Positions 40,660 through 50,751 of a stretch of 64,000 nt of DNA are shown here, piece by piece (the stretch's first letter is position 1; the number at the start of each line of letters is the position of its first letter). The notes beneath the pieces were generated by a model that was not told where the DNA came from, made no database searches, and saw nothing but the letters and a program-made list of their open reading frames with translations. The DNA comes from Bacteroides sp. M10. Lineage in GTDB: Bacteria > Bacteroidota > Bacteroidia > Bacteroidales > Bacteroidaceae. The stretch covers positions 1,198,501 to 1,262,500 of the forward strand of contig NZ_CP060488.1 in NCBI RefSeq assembly GCF_014334015.1. The letters run 5' to 3'. The translations under genes and the position numbers were made by a program.

Positions 40660-41625
40660 CTACTTAAACATCGGTTGTGCAAACCACTTCTTAAACATCC
40701 AGGTCACAACTACATACAATAGGAATGCAGAGAAAAATCCTACAATGGCATCAATCACATAATGCGCCTGAATATATACGGTAGCCCCGCAAAGCAACAT
40801 ATAGAAAGGTATCAGACAAGCAAACAATTTCTTACTGCCACGCCATGCCATAATCATCAAAATAGTAGAAATACCGACGTGCGAACTGGGGAATGCTGCC
40901 GTAGGACGTTCGCCTACCTGCTGCGAACCTTCCACTAAGCTATAAAAGAATCCATGCTGATAACCCGGTCCGGGAAGTAATTCCTGATTATGATTGAAAT
41001 AGTCACCGATAGCAGGAAAAAAACCTTTAGATACATTATCAATCCCGATAGCAGGGAAATAGAATTGAGGTCCCGCGACAGGAACGAATATATAAATCAG
41101 ATAATAGATAAAGAAGGAAGTGACGAGAACAAAAGACATCTTTTCGAACCACTCAAACTTATAAATGAAATAAAACAACGCCACAATCAGCATCATAGGA
41201 TAATAAAAGAAATATCCCATATTAAATGCCTCGCTGACAATAAGATGCGGAAACGTATGGCAAAACCAGATAGCAGGCTGACCATTGAAAATAAACTCCT
41301 CGGCAGTTGCAAATACATGGTCTAAATTCGGAAAGAAGCGATTGAACTCGAAAGTATCCGGATACCAGTAAGACAATAGACTCATCTGGATAACAATGCG
41401 CACAAACGCTGAAAACTTACAGGGAGCAAGACGATAAAGATACATCAACAAAAAAGTCATCGCCGCGATCATAGCCCTATCCAGCAACATGTGCCATGGA
41501 TGATCCATTCGCTGAAACAGGAACAGAATCAATATGGAAGTCAACAGATTATAAATCAGTGTAATCTTTTCCACAGCAAACAACCCTTTCCGGGTTTCTA
41601 CGCGCTTAAATAAGTCTAAAGCCAT
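40660..41625 (-). CDS. PAP2-family membrane phosphatase / phosphotransferase
   Basis: Inner-membrane protein of 321 residues with six or more hydrophobic spans (for example ITLIYNLLTSILILFLF, MIAAMTFLLMYLYRL and SFFIYYLIYIFVPVAG). The PAP2 active pieces are RPTAAFPSSHVGIS and AHYVIDAIVGFFSAF, with His in each. This layout is closer to the inositolphosphotransferase-like (PAP2_3) branch, which acts on lipid phosphates or transfers lipid head groups. It overlaps the epimerase gene by 10 bases, so the two are coupled. A role in polar lipid or glycolipid building is plausible but the substrate is unknown. Confidence 0.88.
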   Translation of the reverse strand: MALDLFKRVETRKGLFAVEKITLIYNLLTSILILFLFQRMDHPWHMLLDRAMIAAMTFLLMYLYRLAPCKFSAFVRIVIQMSLLSYWYPDTFEFNRFFPNLDHVFATAEEFIFNGQPAIWFCHTFPHLIVSEAFNMGYFFYYPMMLIVALFYFIYKFEWFEKMSFVLVTSFFIYYLIYIFVPVAGPQFYFPAIGIDNVSKGFFPAIGDYFNHNQELLPGPGYQHGFFYSLVEGSQQVGERPTAAFPSSHVGISTILMIMAWRGSKKLFACLIPFYMLLCGATVYIQAHYVIDAIVGFFSAFLLYVVVTWMFKKWFAQPMFK

Positions 41626-42623
41626 CCTTCATTTTTATACCAGGCAATGGTTTCACGAACTCCCTTTTCCAAATCATATTCGGGTACATACCCAAGTTCT
41701 TTCATCACCGGGGATATGTCGCATTGCCAGTTGCGTTGTTTCATTATCTTATATTTATCCGAATTCAGGGTACTGCTCCTCCCGGAACGTGTAGCAATGA
41801 ATTCAGCGAACAAAGATATAACTTTTAGCACAATTAATGGACATTTCAAGTGAAGAACAAACGGATTACCCAATTCTTTTTGTATCAGATCCGAAAAGAC
41901 ACGACTTTTATAGATTTTCCCATCTGTCAAGAAATACGCCTTTTGAACCACTTTTTTCTCCATTCCTAAAAAAATCGCCTGCACAATGTCCTTCACATAA
42001 ACAAAAGTCAAGTCCTGGCGTCGAAAACCTACCGAAAAGTCAACATGCTTCTGAATGGACTTGGCCATCAGGAAATAGTCTGACTCACGGGGACCATAAA
42101 CTCCCGTAGGACGATAAATGACATAAGGAAAACCGGGAATACTCTGAATATATAATTCCGCTTTCAATTTACTTAATCCATAAGCCGTATTAGGCATCGG
42201 AGCATCCTCTCCGCTTATCGGAGTATAATCCTTCTCGCGTACAGGTCCGAATACGCTCAACGTACTAATATATATAAACTGCTTCGGAACCATATTCAAT
42301 TCTTTCAGCGTGTCTATAAAATATTTAGTCTGAAGATAATTCACATAATCAAAGGTCTTCTTATCAGAACACTTTGTCACACCGGCACAATGAATGATAT
42401 AATCAAATTTGCTGTAAGTACCTTTATGCCCGGAGAGTTGGGCACGAAGCTCATTAGGATGTGCAAAATCCAATTCCAGAAAGTGAATTTTCCGGTTCTT
42501 TAAATACCTCTTGCTACTCGTGGGACGAATTCCGGCCCACACACCAAACTTTCGTTTCAACGCTTCCTCCACGATGAAACTTCCTATAAAACCACTTGCA
42601 CCTGTAATTAAAACACTCTCCAT
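41616..42623 (-). CDS. NAD-dependent epimerase/dehydratase (extended SDR)
   Basis: Cytoplasmic Rossmann-fold enzyme of about 335 residues from the Met at 42623 (MESVLITGASGFIGSF). I prefer this start because it begins the nucleotide-binding motif GASGFIG; the frame is open to 42719, but the extra 32 residues are not conserved in type and a minus-strand -7 box at 42674-42681 lies inside them. The active-site motif is YGLSKLKAE, with RPTGVYGPRE following. The end (VPEYDLEKGVRETIAWY) is typical for nucleotide-sugar epimerases and 3beta-hydroxysteroid-type dehydrogenases. It shares 10 bases with the PAP2 gene. The substrate is unknown. Confidence 0.9.
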   Translation of the reverse strand: MESVLITGASGFIGSFIVEEALKRKFGVWAGIRPTSSKRYLKNRKIHFLELDFAHPNELRAQLSGHKGTYSKFDYIIHCAGVTKCSDKKTFDYVNYLQTKYFIDTLKELNMVPKQFIYISTLSVFGPVREKDYTPISGEDAPMPNTAYGLSKLKAELYIQSIPGFPYVIYRPTGVYGPRESDYFLMAKSIQKHVDFSVGFRRQDLTFVYVKDIVQAIFLGMEKKVVQKAYFLTDGKIYKSRVFSDLIQKELGNPFVLHLKCPLIVLKVISLFAEFIATRSGRSSTLNSDKYKIMKQRNWQCDISPVMKELGYVPEYDLEKGVRETIAWYKNEGWL

Positions 42624-42673
42624 TATTACTTCCCAAGTTCTACATGAATATTCATTCAAAAAATATGATGCCA

Positions 42674-42681
42674 CAAAGATA
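42674..42681 (-). promoter_or_regulatory. -7 box of the epimerase-PAP2 pair
   Basis: TATCTTTG on the minus strand, 50 bases before the epimerase start at 42623. It lies inside the longest open frame of the divergent sigma factor, which argues for a shorter sigma factor. Confidence 0.5.
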
Positions 42682-42775
42682 CGATAAATATAAAATAAAA
42701 GCCATTTTGCTTTTCTCAATTATTATTTGTTTATTTGCAACGCGATTTATTTACTATTCAACACTTTTAAAGCAC

Positions 42776-43270
42776 GTGGAAGATAAGGCCGATTTTGATT
42801 TTCTTTTTAAAGAGTACTATCCTCAACTTTATTATTACGCATTTCATTTGATTAATAATATGGAGGCTAGTAAGGATATTGTCAGCGACGCCTTCGAATT
42901 TATTTGGGCCAATTATGCTAAAATAGATAAAGCCACAGCTAAATCTTATCTATATGTCTATGTCCGCAACAAAAGTATTGACTTTCTGCGACATCAGAGC
43001 ACACATGAACAGTACGTACAAATCTATTCCGAACTGACCAAAAGTTATGTTGAGACGGAGTATCAGGAGCAGGACGAAAGAATGATGCATATCAGCAAGG
43101 CTATGGAAAAACTGACTCCACATACCAAACATATTCTTGAAGAATGCTATATTCAACGTAAGAAATATCAGGAAGTGGCAGAGGAGTTAAATATTAGTGT
43201 CAGTGCAGTCAGGAAGCATATTGTGAAAGCATTACAGGTGATACGTGAAGAATGTGCAAAAAAATCATAA
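42776..43270 (+). CDS. ECF-type RNA polymerase sigma factor
   Basis: Sigma-70 family, extracytoplasmic function type. Region 2 is FLFKEYYPQLYYYAFHLINN through SKDIVSDAFEFIWANY, and region 4 is KLTPHTKHILEECYIQRKKYQEVAEELNISVSAVRKHI. The frame is open from ATG 42644 (208 residues), but those first 44 residues are hydrophobic, unlike an ECF factor, and overlap the divergent promoter. The GTG at 42776 gives 164 residues starting at EDKADFDFLF, a usual ECF length, so I use it with reserve. The next gene encodes its FecR anti-sigma factor, and the pair should control the following SusC operon through the STN domain of that SusC. Confidence 0.85.
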   Translation: MEDKADFDFLFKEYYPQLYYYAFHLINNMEASKDIVSDAFEFIWANYAKIDKATAKSYLYVYVRNKSIDFLRHQSTHEQYVQIYSELTKSYVETEYQEQDERMMHISKAMEKLTPHTKHILEECYIQRKKYQEVAEELNISVSAVRKHIVKALQVIREECAKKS

Positions 43271-43329
43271 AGCAGGTGTCTTTATTTTATGATTAAACGT
43301 AATATAAATAAGTATGATACAGTCAAACA

Positions 43330-44496
43330 GTGATGAATAAAGATATTGACAATATAGATAATACAGATAAATCTGTAGAGAAGGCCCTCGACATTATGGA
43401 GAGCTCTTCAGAAATAAACGTCGAACAACTGCAGGAAATGCTTAAAGATGAAGAAACCCTGCAGGCTTGTCGCGACATCATGGATAGTAGCCTCTTCCTA
43501 CAACAAAAAAGCGGAATGGAACTACCCAATATAGAGATGGAGCTAGAACGATTCAAGAAAAAACAATACACGACAAGAATGCGTTCCAACTTCTGGAAAG
43601 TAAGTATGGGAATAGCCGCCATGATTGCCGTTCTATTTGGAACTTACTATCTTATCAATACCCTGACGACCCCTACTCTTGAACCAATCACTGTATTTAC
43701 TGCTGATGCTGCCCCTCAACATATCACTCTGCAAAAAGATAACGGAGAAAAGATTGTATTAGACGAACCACAATCAAGCAACCAAACCTTGCCACAGAAA
43801 GTGATCTCAAAGTCCGAGAAAAAAGAACTGGATTACAGGCAAGTCATTTCAACGACCACTCAAACACATGTACTCACTGTTCCACGCGGTGAAAGTTTCA
43901 AGGTAGTGTTATGTGACGGCACGGAGGTCTGGCTCAATGCTAATAGTAACTTTGTCTATCCAACGGCTTTTATTGGCGACGAACGTATCGTCACTTTAGA
44001 AGGTGAGGCTTATTTTAAAGTGACCAAAGATCCGGAGCGACCTTTCATCGTAAAAACCAAAACTGTGCAAACCCGTGTTCTCGGTACTGAATTTAACATA
44101 CGCAGCTATACTCCAGAAGATACTCATGTAGTGCTTATTAATGGAAAAGTAGAAGTCAGCAACACCAAAGGAGGATCATATACCAGACTCTATCCGGGAG
44201 AAGATGCACATCTGCAATCTGATGGCAACTTTATTCTGGCAGAAGTAGATCTAGACTCTTATGTTTATTGGAAAGACGGCTATTTCTACTTTGACAATGT
44301 CACATTGAAAGATATTATGCAAAATTTGGGACGTTGGTACAATGTAAACATAGAGTTCAGAAACAAAGAAGCAATGGAATATAAAATGCACTTTATATCC
44401 GATCGTACCAAAGACCTGGAACATACAATCTCATTGCTTAATAGAATGAAAAAAGTAACAGTCACCTTGCAAGGCAATACGCTTACCGTAGACTAA
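43330..44496 (+). CDS. FecR-family anti-sigma factor
   Basis: Inner-membrane regulator of 388 residues. The N-terminal cytoplasmic part (about 1-90) should bind the ECF sigma factor. One span lies near 94-115 (FWKVSMGIAAMIAVLFGTYY). The periplasmic FecR domain follows, with VPRGESFKVVLCDGTEVWLNANS, RIVTLEGEAYFKV, RPFIVKTKTVQTRVLGTEFN and the C-terminal DUF4974-like part (VYWKDGYFYFDNVTLKDIM, ending KKVTVTLQGNTLTVD). It lies 59 bases after the sigma gene and 151 bases before SusC. It holds the sigma factor until the STN domain of the loaded SusC transporter signals substrate. Confidence 0.94.
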   Translation: MMNKDIDNIDNTDKSVEKALDIMESSSEINVEQLQEMLKDEETLQACRDIMDSSLFLQQKSGMELPNIEMELERFKKKQYTTRMRSNFWKVSMGIAAMIAVLFGTYYLINTLTTPTLEPITVFTADAAPQHITLQKDNGEKIVLDEPQSSNQTLPQKVISKSEKKELDYRQVISTTTQTHVLTVPRGESFKVVLCDGTEVWLNANSNFVYPTAFIGDERIVTLEGEAYFKVTKDPERPFIVKTKTVQTRVLGTEFNIRSYTPEDTHVVLINGKVEVSNTKGGSYTRLYPGEDAHLQSDGNFILAEVDLDSYVYWKDGYFYFDNVTLKDIMQNLGRWYNVNIEFRNKEAMEYKMHFISDRTKDLEHTISLLNRMKKVTVTLQGNTLTVD

Positions 44497-44647
44497 TTTT
44501 TTATTGCATAAGTATAACAAATCTATGCAAAAGACAACAAAATATCACTTTTATTAAAAAATAAATCGCAAAAGGGGTATCCATTTTTTCTTCTCATACG
44601 CACTAGTTATATAAACATGTTCAAATAGTGTTATTAAAGACAAACGT

Positions 44648-47600
44648 ATGAGAAATAATTGGAACCTACTTATTGTGTGTTTTCTATGCGTATTATGTTT
44701 CCGACCCTACCAAGTAAATGCTCAGGTACAATCGCAAAAGAAAATCACGATTGAAATTAGCAACGAACGGTTGCCGTCCGTACTAAAACGTTTAGAAAAA
44801 CTATCCGGATACAAGATCCTGTTTACGTATGACGATGTCAAGAAATTCACCGTCTCCGGCTCTGTCAAGGATAAGAGTATAGAGCAGACTCTCGATATAA
44901 TCTTAGCCAATAAGCCACTGGAATATCATATTGAAGACCAATTTATCACAATTACTACCAAAGGTCCTTCCAAACAGGCGAAAGTATTCAATGTGAGAGG
45001 AGTGGTTATTTCCGGTGATGACGGACAGCCGCTCATTGGTGCAACCGTTGTCATCAAAGGAAGTAAGTCCGGTGTATTAACAGATATAAATGGAAAATTT
45101 TCGATAGAAAATGTATCCAATAAATCCCTGTTACAATTTTCCTATATAGGAATGAAACCGCAAGACCTAACTCCTGCTCCAAATATGAATGTTACACTAA
45201 TGCCTGATGTACAAACATTATCTGAAGTAGTAGTAACAGGTATGCAGAAAATGGATAAACGTCTGTTTACAGGAGCAACCAAACAATTGTCCGCAGATGA
45301 GGTCAAACTAGATGGTTTGCCTGATATCAGCCGAGGACTTGAAGGACGTGCCGCAGGCGTATCTGTACAAAATGTTTCCGGTACATTTGGTACCGCCCCA
45401 AAAATCCGGGTACGTGGTGCTACATCTATTTTCGGTAGCTCAAAGCCACTATGGGTGGTAGATGGAGTCATCATGGAAGATGCTATTGACGTAGGTCCGG
45501 ATGACCTATCCTCAGGAGATGCCGAAACATTGATCAGTTCAGCTATTGCCGGATTGAATTCAGATGATATCGAAAGCTTTCAAATATTGAAAGACGGATC
45601 AGCAACCTCTATCTATGGTGCGCGAGCCATGGCAGGGGTTATTGTAGTAACCACCAAAAAGGGAAAAGCCGGCGTCAGCAAAATCAGCTATACCGGTGAA
45701 TTTACAACTCGTATGATTCCCAGTTATAAAGAATTCAATATCATGAATTCACAGGAACAAATGGGAATCTATAAAGAGATGGAACAAAAAGGATGGCTCA
45801 ACAATAGCGATACTTACCGTGCAAAAGATAGCGGAGTGTATGGACGTATGTATCAGTTAATCAATCAATACAATCCGGTTACAGGACAATTCGGACTTGC
45901 CAACACTCCGGAAGCACGTAATGCTTACCTGCGTGAAGCGGAAATGAGAAATACCGATTGGTTTAATACTTTATTTTCTAACAATATCACACAAAATCAT
46001 TCTGTCAGCATCACTTCCGGAACAGAAAAGTCTTCATTCTATGCTTCATTAAGTGCTATGTCCGACCCGGGCTGGTACAAGCAAAGTGAAGTAAAACGCT
46101 ATACAGCTAATTTAAATACAACATATAATATATATAAGAATTTATCTATAAATTTAATATCCAGTGCTTCCTACCGTAAGCAGAAAGCGCCCGGAACACT
46201 AAGCTCTGAAGTGAATGCAGCTAGTGGAGAAGTCACCCGTCAATTTGACATCAATCCATATTCGTACGCACTAAACACATCACGCGCATTGGATCCGGCA
46301 GTTAACTATACAGCTAACTACGCACCATTCAATATCCTTCATGAATTGGATAACAATTATATGGACTTAAATGTAGTTGACGTTAAATTCCAAGGAGAAG
46401 TAAAATGGAAAGCACTTCCTGAATTAGAGCTTAGCGCATTAGGAGCAGTCAGATATCAAGCTTCTTCACAAGAACATAATATTAAAGACCACTCGAATCA
46501 GGCAACAGCATATCGCACAGGAATGGATGACGCCACTATTCGTGATAACAATAATTTACTCTACACCAACCCCGACAATCCTTATGCTTTACCCATCAGC
46601 ATACTGCCGGAAGGCGGTATTTACCAGCGTAAGGACTATCGCATGCTGGGAGTAGACTTTCGTGCCACAGCATCCTGGAATCATTTATTTGCAGAAAAGC
46701 ATATAACCAATCTTTTCGCTGGTATGGAGGTGAATGATTTAAAACGCATGCAGAATTATTTTCAAGGATGGGGAATGCAATATACAATGGGCGAAATTCC
46801 ATCGTACGTATATGAATTTTTCAAGAAAGGTATTGAGTCCGGTGAAAATTATTATGGATTAAACCATACCACAACAAGGAGTGTAGCAGGTTTTGCCAAT
46901 GCAACCTATTCGTATGATGGCCGTTATACAGTAAACGGAACATTCCGCTATGAAGGCACCAACCGCATGGGAAAAAGCCGCTCTTCCCGCTGGTTACCTA
47001 CATGGAATATTTCAGGAGCATGGAATGTACATGAAGAAAATTTCTTCGAAACACTCAAGTCTGTGCTGTCACATTTGACATTCAAAGCATCTTACTCTTT
47101 AACAGCCGACAGAGGTCCGGAATATGTAACAAATTCACATGCCATAATCACCAGCTATTCACCATTTCGCCCTTTCACCAGCGGACAGGAAACCGGACTT
47201 TATGTATCCGACCCCGAAAATAGCGAATTGACTTACGAAAAGAAGCATGAATTAAACATCGGTGCTGATATGGGATTCTTAGACAACCGGATCAATTTCT
47301 CAATCGACTGGTATAAACGCAACAACTATGACCTGATTGGTATAACTCCGACACAAGGAGTAGGTGGTTCTATTTATAAATATGCCAATATAGCCTCTAT
47401 GAAGTCACATGGTATTGAATTCACCATCTCAAGCAAGAATATCCAATCGAAAGACTTCTCATGGAACACAGATTTCATCTTTTCCAAAGCAAAAAATGAA
47501 GTGACCGAGCTTAACGCCCGTTCCAGCGTGATGGATCTGGTTTCAGGCTATGGTTTTGCGCGTCAGGGCTACCCGGTACGTGGTTTGTTCTCTATCCCAT

Positions 47601-48238
47601 TTGTCGGTCTAAATTCAAATGGTATCCCAATGTACAATATCAATGGAAAAATAACCAGTACTGATATTGATTTCCAAACACGTGACAATATAGACTATCT
47701 AAAATATGAAGGTCCCACTGATCCTACTATAACAGGTAGCTTTGGTAATATCTTCACCTATAAAGCATTCAAGCTAAATGTATTTATCACCTATTCATTT
47801 GGTAATGTAGTACGTTTAAATCCGTGCTTCAACTATCAATACAGTGACTTATCCTCTATGCCCCGTGAATTCAAAAATCGTTGGACAGTTCCGGGTGATG
47901 AGAAACATACCAATATTCCTGCCATCATTTCCAAACGTCAATATGAAGATAATAAAGATTTGATGTATGCATATAATGCATATAATTACTCTACAGAACG
48001 AATTGCCAAAGGAGACTTTATTCGTATGAAAGAAATTTCCTTGTCCTATGATTTTCCAAAATCATGGATTACATCAGCAAAGATATCCAATTTATCTTTG
48101 AAACTTCAGGCTACCAATTTATTCCTAATCTACGCAGATAAGAAGCTAAACGGACAGGACCCGGAATTCTTCAATACCGGTGGAGTTGCCTCCCCTGTAC
48201 CCCGTCAGTTCACATTAACTCTTAGATTAGGATTTTAA
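44648..48238 (+). CDS. SusC-family TonB-dependent transporter with STN signalling domain
   Basis: Outer membrane transporter of 1196 residues. After the signal peptide (to about QVNAQ) there is an STN domain (about 35-100, KITIEISNERLPSVLKRLEK and YKILFTYDDV), which contacts FecR. Then come the carboxypeptidase-regulatory-like domain (about 115-190, FNVRGVVISGDDGQPLIGAT), the TonB box region (LSEVVVTGMQKMDKRLFTGA), the plug (PLWVVDGVIMED, LKDGSATSIYGARAMAGVIVV), and a barrel ending PRQFTLTLRLGF. The STN domain marks it as regulated by the sigma/anti-sigma pair just upstream, a layout common in loci for host-derived glycans or peptides. The SusD partner starts 20 bases later. Confidence 0.96.
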   Translation: MRNNWNLLIVCFLCVLCFRPYQVNAQVQSQKKITIEISNERLPSVLKRLEKLSGYKILFTYDDVKKFTVSGSVKDKSIEQTLDIILANKPLEYHIEDQFITITTKGPSKQAKVFNVRGVVISGDDGQPLIGATVVIKGSKSGVLTDINGKFSIENVSNKSLLQFSYIGMKPQDLTPAPNMNVTLMPDVQTLSEVVVTGMQKMDKRLFTGATKQLSADEVKLDGLPDISRGLEGRAAGVSVQNVSGTFGTAPKIRVRGATSIFGSSKPLWVVDGVIMEDAIDVGPDDLSSGDAETLISSAIAGLNSDDIESFQILKDGSATSIYGARAMAGVIVVTTKKGKAGVSKISYTGEFTTRMIPSYKEFNIMNSQEQMGIYKEMEQKGWLNNSDTYRAKDSGVYGRMYQLINQYNPVTGQFGLANTPEARNAYLREAEMRNTDWFNTLFSNNITQNHSVSITSGTEKSSFYASLSAMSDPGWYKQSEVKRYTANLNTTYNIYKNLSINLISSASYRKQKAPGTLSSEVNAASGEVTRQFDINPYSYALNTSRALDPAVNYTANYAPFNILHELDNNYMDLNVVDVKFQGEVKWKALPELELSALGAVRYQASSQEHNIKDHSNQATAYRTGMDDATIRDNNNLLYTNPDNPYALPISILPEGGIYQRKDYRMLGVDFRATASWNHLFAEKHITNLFAGMEVNDLKRMQNYFQGWGMQYTMGEIPSYVYEFFKKGIESGENYYGLNHTTTRSVAGFANATYSYDGRYTVNGTFRYEGTNRMGKSRSSRWLPTWNISGAWNVHEENFFETLKSVLSHLTFKASYSLTADRGPEYVTNSHAIITSYSPFRPFTSGQETGLYVSDPENSELTYEKKHELNIGADMGFLDNRINFSIDWYKRNNYDLIGITPTQGVGGSIYKYANIASMKSHGIEFTISSKNIQSKDFSWNTDFIFSKAKNEVTELNARSSVMDLVSGYGFARQGYPVRGLFSIPFVGLNSNGIPMYNINGKITSTDIDFQTRDNIDYLKYEGPTDPTITGSFGNIFTYKAFKLNVFITYSFGNVVRLNPCFNYQYSDLSSMPREFKNRWTVPGDEKHTNIPAIISKRQYEDNKDLMYAYNAYNYSTERIAKGDFIRMKEISLSYDFPKSWITSAKISNLSLKLQATNLFLIYADKKLNGQDPEFFNTGGVASPVPRQFTLTLRLGF

Positions 48239-48258
48239 CCATTCAGATAATTATAAAA

Positions 48259-49830
48259 ATGATGAAATATAAAAACGTATTATATACAGCAGTCATTTCA
48301 ACCTTATTCCTGGGAATAACCTCCTGTAGCGATTTTTTGGATGAAATGCCGGACAACCGAACTGAACTAACTACCGAAGAGAGCATTACCAAAGTATTGG
48401 TATCTGCATACCCAATGACCACCAACTGTCACATAGGCGAATTCTACAGTGACAACATTGATGAAAATAGTAAAGCATACAGCTATCTTTTCCGGTTAAA
48501 CGAACACTTGTATCGCTGGCAGCAAACCACTGAAGAGAATCAAGACTCACCTCATGCCTTATGGAATGATTGTTATAACTCGATTGCATCGGCCAACCAA
48601 GCCCTGGCAGCCATCGAGCAAATGGGAAACCCTCAATCATTGTCAGCACAAAGAGGTGAAGCTCTATTATGTCGCGCATATAATCATTTCGTACTAGCTA
48701 CCACATTCTGCAAAGCATATAGTACAAATGCAGATAAAGACCTAGGTATACCTTACATAAAGGAACCGGAAACATCTGTAAATCCACAATACTCACGCGG
48801 AACTGTTGCTGAAGTCTACCAAAATATCGCAGCCGATTTAGAAGAAGGATTGCCTCTAATCGACGACAATATTTACTCACGAGTGAAATACCATTTTAAT
48901 AAAAAGGCTGCCTATGCATTTGCTGCCCGCTTTTATCTATATTACACACAGCCGGATTTTTCTAACTGCCAGAAGGTTATCAATTATGCCAATATAGTAC
49001 TCGGCACGAATGCTTCCCAATATTTACGTGACTGGGCTGCATTAGGAGCTTTATCTCCCAACAAGAACATACAGCCGAACGCTTATGTAGATGCAGATAA
49101 TCGGGCAAATCTACTGGTAATATCAGCAGCGTCATATTGGCCATTGGTTTCCGATCCGGGTTATGCCAACTGTGAAAGATACTGCATGAATAATATTACT
49201 GCCTCGGAAAGTTGTAAATCCGAAGGTCCATGGGGAGACCAGTCAAGCTACCACCAGATCCCATTTGCGCCCGGTGGCTCTATCAAGAACGGATTCCGCC
49301 GTTTAGTCATCTATCAGCAGTTCACATCAGGCAACAGCTGGGTCGGTTATATGCTGTATCCTGCTTTCACTACCGATGAAGCATTACTTTGCCGGGCTGA
49401 AGCTTACACATTACTAAAACGCTACGACGAAGCTGCTGCCGATATAGATGCCTGGCAGAAAGCCTTTACGAAAAATACGCGGACCCTGACCAAAGAAACC
49501 ATCAATGATTTTTATGCTCAACTAAAATATTACAAGCCGGAAGCTCCGACGGTAAAGAAGGAACTACATCCGGATTTTGTAATAGAAAAAGGCATGCAGG
49601 AGAATCTGATACATTGCATTCTACATGCCAGACGTCTGCTTACTCTAGAAGAAGGACTTAGATGGCAAGATATAAAACGCTATGGTATCGTAATCTACCG
49701 CCGCTACTATGAAGGTTATACCTTAGTGACTATCACCGACAAGATGGACACGAATGATCCCAGACGTGCTATTCAATTACCAGCCAGTGTCATTACAGCA
49801 GGTATGCAACCAAATCCAAGAAATGACTAA
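48259..49830 (+). CDS. SusD/RagB-family outer membrane lipoprotein
   Basis: Nutrient-binding lipoprotein of 523 residues, with lipobox LFLGITSCSDFLDE (Cys20 or so). TPR-like helices are visible (NQALAAIEQMGN, RGEALLCRAYNHFVLATTFC, FNKKAAYAFAARFYLYY), and the C-terminal SusD marks are DEALLCRAEAYTLLKRYDEA, ILHARRLLTLEEGLRWQDIKRYG and the late RRAIQLP. It is shorter than the SusD of the other locus and closer to the RagB-like type found beside metallohydrolase and DUF4302 genes. It caps the STN-SusC transporter encoded upstream. The substrate cannot be deduced from sequence. Confidence 0.94.
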   Translation: MMKYKNVLYTAVISTLFLGITSCSDFLDEMPDNRTELTTEESITKVLVSAYPMTTNCHIGEFYSDNIDENSKAYSYLFRLNEHLYRWQQTTEENQDSPHALWNDCYNSIASANQALAAIEQMGNPQSLSAQRGEALLCRAYNHFVLATTFCKAYSTNADKDLGIPYIKEPETSVNPQYSRGTVAEVYQNIAADLEEGLPLIDDNIYSRVKYHFNKKAAYAFAARFYLYYTQPDFSNCQKVINYANIVLGTNASQYLRDWAALGALSPNKNIQPNAYVDADNRANLLVISAASYWPLVSDPGYANCERYCMNNITASESCKSEGPWGDQSSYHQIPFAPGGSIKNGFRRLVIYQQFTSGNSWVGYMLYPAFTTDEALLCRAEAYTLLKRYDEAAADIDAWQKAFTKNTRTLTKETINDFYAQLKYYKPEAPTVKKELHPDFVIEKGMQENLIHCILHARRLLTLEEGLRWQDIKRYGIVIYRRYYEGYTLVTITDKMDTNDPRRAIQLPASVITAGMQPNPRND

Positions 49831-49851
49831 CTAACTTAAGGAGGGAAAAAT

Positions 49852-50748
49852 ATGAAGAAATACATCATATATAGTTTAATCATAACATTAACCTGCGGAC
49901 TGGGAGCTTGCAACAACGACGAGGACGTGGACAAAGCAAACAGCATCTTCTCTACAGAGGAAGTAGAACGTAGCCCATTCGACAACTGGATATTGGGTAA
50001 TTACACCCATCCATACAACATTGCATTGAAATATCGTATGGAAGATAACGAGAGCGACATGACACATGTATTAGCTCCTGCCGACTATAAAAAATCCGTA
50101 GTACTGGCCAAAATTATCAAACATGTATGGCTGGAAGCATACGATGAAGCGACCGGTAATCCGGACTTCTTACGTCAATACATCCCCAAGACCATTCACT
50201 TTATCGGCTCTCCTGCCTATGAAGACAATGGCACCATGGTATTGGGAACGGCAGAAGGTGGTATGAAAATTACATTATACAATGTAAATGACATCAATCC
50301 TGATAAAATAGATATCAATCTGCTAAACGAATACTATTTCCAGACAATGCACCATGAGTTCGCCCACATCCTGCATCAAACCAAAAACTATGATCCGGCA
50401 TTTGATCGTATCACAGAAAATGCCTATATCGGCAGCGACTGGTATATGGTGGGAGCTAACCGCAATGCATGGCAACAAGGATTTGTCACTTCCTACGCAA
50501 TGAGTGAATCACGTGAAGATTTTGTTGAAAACATTGCGGTGTACGTCACAAATACAGAAGACTACTGGAATAGTATGCTACAAAATGCCGGTGAAAGCGG
50601 TCGTGCACTTATCAAACAGAAATTCGAAATAGTCTATAGTTATATGGAACAAACCTGGGGAATCAATCTGGACGAATTACGCGACATCGTTCTACGCCGC
50701 CAGGATGATATAGCAAACGGCAATGTAGACTTAAGTATTATTGAATAA
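49852..50748 (+). CDS. Substrate import-associated zinc metallohydrolase lipoprotein
   Basis: Lipoprotein of 298 residues with lipobox TLTCGLGACNNDE (Cys20). The zinc site is HHEFAHILH, an HExxH motif with His168, Glu169 and His172; a downstream Glu in ESREDFVENIAVY could be the third ligand. Proteins of this kind (TIGR04549 as I remember it) occur beside SusC/SusD genes and are thought to process the imported substrate, probably a peptide or glycopeptide, at the cell surface. No direct substrate is known to me. It lies 21 bases after SusD and 3 bases before the DUF4302 gene. Confidence 0.9.
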   Translation: MKKYIIYSLIITLTCGLGACNNDEDVDKANSIFSTEEVERSPFDNWILGNYTHPYNIALKYRMEDNESDMTHVLAPADYKKSVVLAKIIKHVWLEAYDEATGNPDFLRQYIPKTIHFIGSPAYEDNGTMVLGTAEGGMKITLYNVNDINPDKIDINLLNEYYFQTMHHEFAHILHQTKNYDPAFDRITENAYIGSDWYMVGANRNAWQQGFVTSYAMSESREDFVENIAVYVTNTEDYWNSMLQNAGESGRALIKQKFEIVYSYMEQTWGINLDELRDIVLRRQDDIANGNVDLSIIE

Positions 50749-50751
50749 ACT

